Shown here piece after piece: positions 6,750 to 9,353 of a DNA stretch of 9,353 nucleotides. The DNA is from Candidatus Methanolliviera sp. GoM_asphalt (GTDB lineage: Archaea > Halobacteriota > Methanoliparia > Methanoliparales > Methanoliparaceae), in contig CABGHH010000051.1 in NCBI GenBank assembly GCA_902158745.1, positions 1 to 9,353 of the forward strand, written 5' to 3'. Below the pieces are notes generated by a model. The model had not been told where the DNA came from and ran no database searches. It was given only the letters and a program-made list of their open reading frames with translations. The translations under genes and the position numbers were made by a program. Position 1 is the first letter of the stretch. Every line of letters starts with the position of its first letter.

Positions 6750-6762
6750 AAATCGAAGATTT
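6750..6762. repeat. Palindromic unit A (AAATC-GAA-GATTT)
   Basis: Perfect 5-bp arms AAATC and GATTT surround a GAA loop. The nearby CGATTG at 6764-6769 could also pair with CAAATCG, giving an alternative fold. This is the left-most recognisable copy of the family that recurs in fni and the GGPP synthase gene. In one frame it reads Asn-Arg-Arg-Phe, the peptide encoded by the intragenic copies, although I call no gene here. Confidence 0.6.
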
Positions 6763-6787
6763 CCGATTGTATGGAAAAAGATTTAAG

Positions 6788-6805
6788 GTGAAAAACTAAA
6801 TATTA
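6788..6805 (+). promoter_or_regulatory. Possible BRE/TATA of the fni-idsA-gltX operon
   Basis: GTGAAAAAC followed by TAAATATTA resembles a BRE plus a weak TATA box. The predicted start is near 6826, giving a leader of about 65 nt that would contain two palindromes before the GAGGT site at 6880. Confidence 0.3.
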
Positions 6806-6817
6806 GAAGTGGTTTAC

Positions 6818-6866
6818 AAATCTCCGATCTACAAATGCTCAAAGCTTTGCTTGGGCTTGATATCAA
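6818..6866. repeat. Degenerate and variant palindromes in the fni leader
   Basis: Three short symmetrical elements lie in a row. At 6818-6830 there is a decayed AAATC-TCC-GATCT unit whose reverse complement has the GGA loop seen in fni. At 6838-6857 GCTCAAAGC, TTT, GCTTGGGC can form an imperfect hairpin, and it contains the perfect palindrome CAAAGCTTTG (6840-6849). At 6857-6866 lies the perfect palindrome TTGATATCAA. Membership of the latter two in the family is uncertain, because they lack the ATC/GAT core around a 3-nt loop. Confidence 0.45.
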
Positions 6867-6879
6867 AAGAGAAATTTGT

Positions 6880-6884
6880 GAGGT
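6880..6884 (+). promoter_or_regulatory. Ribosome binding site for the long form of fni
   Basis: GAGGT lies 6 nt before TTG at 6891, and an in-frame TGA at 6879-6881 overlaps it. This supports translation through the hairpin-derived N-terminal extension. No comparable site precedes TTG at 6984, where family alignment would place the start. Confidence 0.45.
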
Positions 6885-6890
6885 TTTCCA

Positions 6891-8123
6891 TTGAGTATGC
6901 TCAAAAACTTCGTTTTTACCATGTGGAAATCTCTGATTTCCACGGCGACGAATCAAAGATTCATCTGCATCCCGTCAACAGAGTTGGCCAGGGCTTCGAG
7001 AACATCGAGAAGGAAGATAGAACATCTGAAGATATGTGCGAATAATCCAGTGGAATCTTCCCATAGATACTTTGACGATATAATTTTGATACACAACGCC
7101 CTTCCTGAGATCGACGGAGAAAAAATATCTCTAAGAAAGAGATTTCTTAATAGAGATTTCACCGCGCCGATTATGGTGAGCTCGATGACCGGGGGGCATC
7201 CAAAGACGAAGAAGGTAAATGCGAACATAGCAAAAAGCATAGAAGAGCTTGGCTTGGCGATGGGGGTTGGGAGTCAGAGGGCCGCGTTGAAAGATTCAAC
7301 TCTTGAAAGAACCTTTAAAATTACGAGAAAAAAAGCACCAAATTCGTTCATCTGCGCTAACATCGGGGCGCAACAGATAAAAGAACTGAAGAAAGAAGAT
7401 ATAGAGAGAATCGTGGATATGGTGGAAGCCAATGCCTTATGTATTCATCTGAACTTTCTCCAGGAGGCTGTACAACCAGAGGGGGAAGTTAATGGAGAGG
7501 GATGCATAAGAATGATCAAGGATCTGTGTGATAATGTAGATATTCCGGTCATAATCAAGGAGACAGGTGCCGGTATAAGTAGAGAAGTCTGCAAAAAACT
7601 TAAAAATATTAAATTGGGAGCAATCGATGTGGGAGGCGCTGGAGGGACGAGTTTTTCTGCGGTTGAATATTATAGAGTCCTTAAAAATCGGAGATTTTTA
7701 AATGATTGCAAATCAAAGATTTGCAAACTTGAAAATCGGAGATTTTTAAATGTAGGAAAGGTTTTTTGGGACTGGGGTATTCCAGCTCCTGCCTCAATAT
7801 TAGAATGTCGGGAGGTTATGGACAAAAATATTCAGATCATCGGAAGCGGGGGAATTCGAAGTGGTCTGGATGTTGCAAAGGCCATAGCTCTTGGGTCCGA
7901 TATGACGGGGATCGCCCTTCCAATTCTTAAACCGGCTTTAAAGGGAGAAAAAGATGTTTCTATGGTATTGAAAAAGTATATAAAGGAACTTAAGATTGCG
8001 ATGTTTTTGACGGGGGCAAAAGATATAGACGATTTAAATAAGGTTCCATTGATCATAAAAGGAGAACTGAAAGAATATTTAAGTCTTAGAGGTGTAAATA
8101 TTAAGGGATTTGCGTTGAGGTGA
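6891..8123 (+). CDS. fni: Type 2 isopentenyl-diphosphate delta-isomerase
   Basis: This FMN-dependent cytosolic enzyme interconverts IPP and DMAPP and supplies the primer for archaeal lipid synthesis. Family blocks are intact: TSRRKIEHLKIC (about 38-49), HNALPEID, MTGGHPKTKKVN, MGVGSQRAAL, ANIGAQQ, HLNFLQEAVQPEGE, KETGAGIS, AIDVGGAGGTS (about 245-255), FWDWGIPAP and GSGGIRSGLDVAKAIALG. These include the residues expected for FMN, Mg and substrate binding. Two departures stand out. About 30-35 N-terminal residues precede the normal start and are largely encoded by palindromes; TTG at 6984 would give a 379-residue protein. Between AVEYYR and FWDWG, a loop of about 29 residues is built from three hairpin units (7681-7749) in frame. 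Without both, the length is about 355, as is usual. It is the first gene of an operon with the GGPP synthase 6 nt downstream. Confidence 0.93.
   Translation: MSMLKNFVFTMWKSLISTATNQRFICIPSTELARASRTSRRKIEHLKICANNPVESSHRYFDDIILIHNALPEIDGEKISLRKRFLNRDFTAPIMVSSMTGGHPKTKKVNANIAKSIEELGLAMGVGSQRAALKDSTLERTFKITRKKAPNSFICANIGAQQIKELKKEDIERIVDMVEANALCIHLNFLQEAVQPEGEVNGEGCIRMIKDLCDNVDIPVIIKETGAGISREVCKKLKNIKLGAIDVGGAGGTSFSAVEYYRVLKNRRFLNDCKSKICKLENRRFLNVGKVFWDWGIPAPASILECREVMDKNIQIIGSGGIRSGLDVAKAIALGSDMTGIALPILKPALKGEKDVSMVLKKYIKELKIAMFLTGAKDIDDLNKVPLIIKGELKEYLSLRGVNIKGFALR
6903..6962. repeat. Array of three palindromic units at the 5' end of fni
   Basis: Unit C (6903-6917) has arms AAAAAC and GTTTTT around TTC. 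Unit D (6923-6943) has perfect 9-bp arms GTGGAAATC and GATTTCCAC around TCT, 21 nt in total. Unit E (6950-6962) has arms GAATC and GATTC around AAA. If translation begins at 6891 these units encode most of an N-terminal extension not found in the isomerase family; if it begins at TTG 6984 they are leader RNA. Their tight succession with arms that differ yet remain complementary points to selection or origin as hairpins. Confidence 0.75.
7681..7749. repeat. Triple palindromic array inside fni
   Basis: Three consecutive 9-3-9 hairpins lie within the coding sequence. Unit F (7681-7701) has arms TTAAAAATC and GATTTTTAA around GGA. Unit G (7706-7726) has TTGCAAATC and GATTTGCAA around AAA. Unit H (7729-7749) has TTGAAAATC and GATTTTTAA around GGA, with one G-T wobble. 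F and H are near-identical over 24 nt and start exactly 48 nt (16 codons) apart. The array contributes LKNRRFLND, CKSKICK and ENRRFLN to a loop between the conserved AVEYYR and FWDWG blocks. The frame is kept on both sides. Confidence 0.9.
8117..8123 (+). promoter_or_regulatory. Ribosome binding site of the GGPP synthase gene
   Basis: GAGGTGA, a full match to the archaeal anti-Shine-Dalgarno core, includes the fni stop codon and lies 6 nt before ATG 8130. This implies coupled translation of the two isoprenoid enzymes. Confidence 0.7.
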
Positions 8124-8129
8124 GATGAT

Positions 8130-9152
8130 ATGGATATCAAAATGTATAAAGAAATGATAGACGCCAATTACCCAAAATATCTCGAGGGCAGGAACCCAAG
8201 CAGCCACTATGATCCGATCAAGGAGTTGTTGGCAAGAGGAGGGAAGAGGTTACGTCCAACTCTCTGTATGCTCTCGTGTGATGCCTTTGGGGGTGATGTA
8301 AAAGATGCACTACCGACGGCGATCGCCATCGAATTTTTTCACAATTTTACATTGATACACGACGATATTCAAGATAAGAGCCAATTAAGGCGGGGAGAAC
8401 CTACCTTACACATAAAATATGGGGTTCCAATTGTATTAAATGCTGGCGATGGCTTATATGCCATCTCATATCAAGTACTGGAAGATAATGAAGAGATATT
8501 GGGGATAAAGAAGGCCTGGAGGATCTTTAAAGAGATGATCGATATGAACGTTCTCCTGGTCGAGGGACAGGCGATAGATCTAACTTTCAAGAGAGAAATC
8601 CTTAAAAACCGAAGGTTTTCGGGACACGGAAATCTTCGATTTCCGACTGAGGAGATGAGCGAAGATACCTTTATGGAGTTGATTAGAAAGAAGACGGGGG
8701 TGCTCTTTAAAGCGTCCGCAAGATGCGGTGCGATCATTGCAGACGCATCCGAGAGTGATATAGATTCCATTGGAAATTTTTGGGAGAATGTAGGGATCGC
8801 CTTTCAGATAAGGGATGACATATTAAACGTTACGGGAGAAGAGAAAGAGTATGGAAAGAATATTGGGGATGATATATCTGAAGGTAAGCCGACACTCCTC
8901 CTTATTCATTGTCTGAAGAATTGTGATGCAAGAGAGAAGAAAATTATAATGGATAATATCTCTGTTCCTTATGATCCCGACGGTGTGAAAGAGGTGATCG
9001 AACTATACAGAACATACAGATCGATCGAGTATGCGGAAGAAAGAGCAGAGGAATACATGAGAAGATCTTATAATATCCTTAATAAAATTTCATTGCGGGA
9101 TAAAGAAGAGATAAGATCTTTTGCCGAATTTTTCATAGAGCGAGATAAGTGA
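8130..9152 (+). CDS. idsA: Geranylgeranyl diphosphate synthase (short-chain trans-prenyltransferase)
   Basis: This cytosolic enzyme condenses IPP with allylic diphosphates to give the C20 chain of archaeal lipids. It shows GGKRLRP (37-43), the first aspartate-rich motif DDIQD (78-82) followed by RRGEPT, Lys178-Thr179 of the KT motif, and the second motif as DDILN (219-223) followed by GKNIGDDISEGKPTL. Final Asn instead of Asp in the second motif is seen in other archaeal enzymes. Phe73, five residues before the first DD, matches the position that limits chain length in Sulfolobus GGPP synthase, so C20 is likely. Residues about 147-165, between the conserved EGQAIDLTFKRE and MSEDTFMELI, are an extra segment built of two palindromic units and rich in NRRF/NLRF; without it the protein has about the usual 320-325 residues. 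The symbol rests on family and context. Confidence 0.92.
   Translation: MDIKMYKEMIDANYPKYLEGRNPSSHYDPIKELLARGGKRLRPTLCMLSCDAFGGDVKDALPTAIAIEFFHNFTLIHDDIQDKSQLRRGEPTLHIKYGVPIVLNAGDGLYAISYQVLEDNEEILGIKKAWRIFKEMIDMNVLLVEGQAIDLTFKREILKNRRFSGHGNLRFPTEEMSEDTFMELIRKKTGVLFKASARCGAIIADASESDIDSIGNFWENVGIAFQIRDDILNVTGEEKEYGKNIGDDISEGKPTLLLIHCLKNCDAREKKIIMDNISVPYDPDGVKEVIELYRTYRSIEYAEERAEEYMRRSYNILNKISLRDKEEIRSFAEFFIERDK
8602..8645. repeat. Double palindromic array inside the GGPP synthase gene
   Basis: Unit I1 has arms AAAACC (8605-8610) and GGTTTT (8614-8619) around GAA, with weaker flanking pairs. Unit I2 (8627-8645) has perfect 8-bp arms CGGAAATC and GATTTCCG around TTC. They encode KNRRFSGHG and NLRFPT in frame, in the segment just before the helix carrying the KT motif. 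Arm sequences differ from those in fni, but the architecture and the Asn-x-Arg-Phe product are the same. Confidence 0.85.
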
Positions 9153-9154
9153 AG

Positions 9155-9353
9155 ATGGAAGTTCATAAAGATTTGGAGAAGCTAATTTTGATATATTCAC
9201 TCGAAAATGCTGTAAAATACGATTCTATCCCGGATTTAGGGTCAGTAATGGGAAAAATAATGGCAAGAGACCCAGAATTGAAGAAAGATGCAAAAGAAGT
9301 ATCTAAAATTGCTAAAGATACTATAGATAAAGTTTCGATGATGGGAAAGGAAG
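9155..9353 (+). CDS. gltX: Glutamyl-tRNA synthetase, N-terminal part
   Basis: The ATG at 9155 lies 2 nt after the stop of the GGPP synthase gene and opens a frame to the right edge (66 codons). The visible residues, helical and charged, include LEKLILIYSLENAVKYD and VMGKIMARDPELKKDAKEV. They match the N-terminal domain typical of archaeal GluRS (pattern of leucine-rich helix, ALxNAVKY, then GKVxxxxPELKKxAKEV). The catalytic HIGH and KMSKS regions lie outside the window. GltX adjacent to idsA is a recurrent archaeal gene order, which supports the call. No clear ribosome site is seen, so translation is probably coupled to the preceding gene. Confidence 0.82.
   Translation, partial: MEVHKDLEKLILIYSLENAVKYDSIPDLGSVMGKIMARDPELKKDAKEVSKIAKDTIDKVSMMGKE

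Larger units (their letters stand above)
6547..6890. other. Divergent intergenic region with hairpin elements
   Basis: No convincing gene lies in these 344 bp between the crotonase gene and fni. The left half is AT-rich. A 10-mer CTAAATATTA occurs twice in the same orientation, at 6634-6643 and 6796-6805, and could form promoter elements: read on the minus strand the first gives TTTAATATTTAG for the crotonase gene, and the second, preceded by GTGAAAAA, could serve fni. The right half (from about 6748) holds a series of short palindromes listed separately. An 82-codon open frame at 6538-6786 shows no recognisable protein and is not called. Confidence 0.55.

Noticed and set aside
6538..6786. 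An 82-codon frame in the intergenic region ending in an NRRFP-containing tail.
   Set aside because: It begins with TTG without a ribosome site, overlaps the crotonase start, shows no motif, and its NRRF comes from a palindromic unit. It could be a decayed gene but this cannot be supported.
6809..7045. A 78-codon frame overlapping the 5' end of fni in another frame.
   Set aside because: It is built of the same palindromes and overlaps conserved fni codons; its translation shows no motif, and the fni frame fits a known family.
6750..7749. The hairpin series as a CRISPR array.
   Set aside because: The repeats are not identical, are only 13-21 nt, have no regular spacers, and several lie inside an open reading frame with conserved protein blocks on both sides.
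7681..7749. The fni hairpins as a transcription terminator or an intein.
   Set aside because: The reading frame continues with conserved isomerase motifs, so termination here is unlikely, and the segment is far too short and lacks the splicing motifs for an intein.

Overview
The window looks archaeal, most likely euryarchaeotal. Its right end carries a type 2 isopentenyl-diphosphate isomerase (fni), a short-chain geranylgeranyl diphosphate synthase (idsA-like) and the start of an archaeal-type glutamyl-tRNA synthetase (gltX), which is the classic archaeal isoprenoid/gltX neighbourhood. Archaeal promoters (TATA boxes about 25 nt upstream of starts), two probable leaderless GTG starts and GGTGA-type ribosome binding sites agree. 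The sensory PAS proteins and a crotonase-family enzyme would fit a methanogen, ANME or alkane-oxidising relative, but that placement is a guess.

Layout. 1-3104 (minus): a tight three-gene signalling operon. It encodes a soluble PAS-PAS protein with an MCP-like coiled coil, a 78-residue protein (4-nt overlap) and a PAS-PAS histidine kinase that runs off the left edge. 3179-3400 (minus): a 73-residue Cys-containing orphan. 3478-4749 (plus): a TctA/DUF112-like membrane protein whose end overlaps, tail to tail, a minus-strand pair of half-size DMT/EamA-like membrane proteins (4742-5717). 5791-6537 (minus): a crotonase-fold protein lacking both usual hydratase glutamates. 6547-6890: divergent intergenic region. 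6891-9353 (plus): fni, GGPP synthase and gltX (partial) as one operon.

The most unusual feature is a family of small perfect hairpins confined to the isoprenoid region (about 6750-8645). The core is AAATC, any three bases, GATTT; the best copies have 9-bp arms around a 3-nt loop, 21 nt in all, or seven codons. They occur in the leader and N-terminal extension of fni, as a triple array inside fni, and as a double array inside the GGPP synthase gene. In both enzymes they add residues in frame between conserved blocks, with no break in the reading frame. The arms differ between copies but stay complementary, and several copies encode the same small peptide motif, Asn-x-Arg-Phe. This resembles, in principle, the Rickettsia palindromic elements that insert in frame into proteins. 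I know of no described archaeal equivalent, but I could not search for one.

The signalling operon probably works as one unit: the second PAS of the MCP-like protein and the first PAS of the kinase are close paralogues, the MCP-like tip has lost the canonical CheA/CheW-binding sequence, and no che genes are visible. It may therefore feed the adjacent kinase rather than a flagellar motor.
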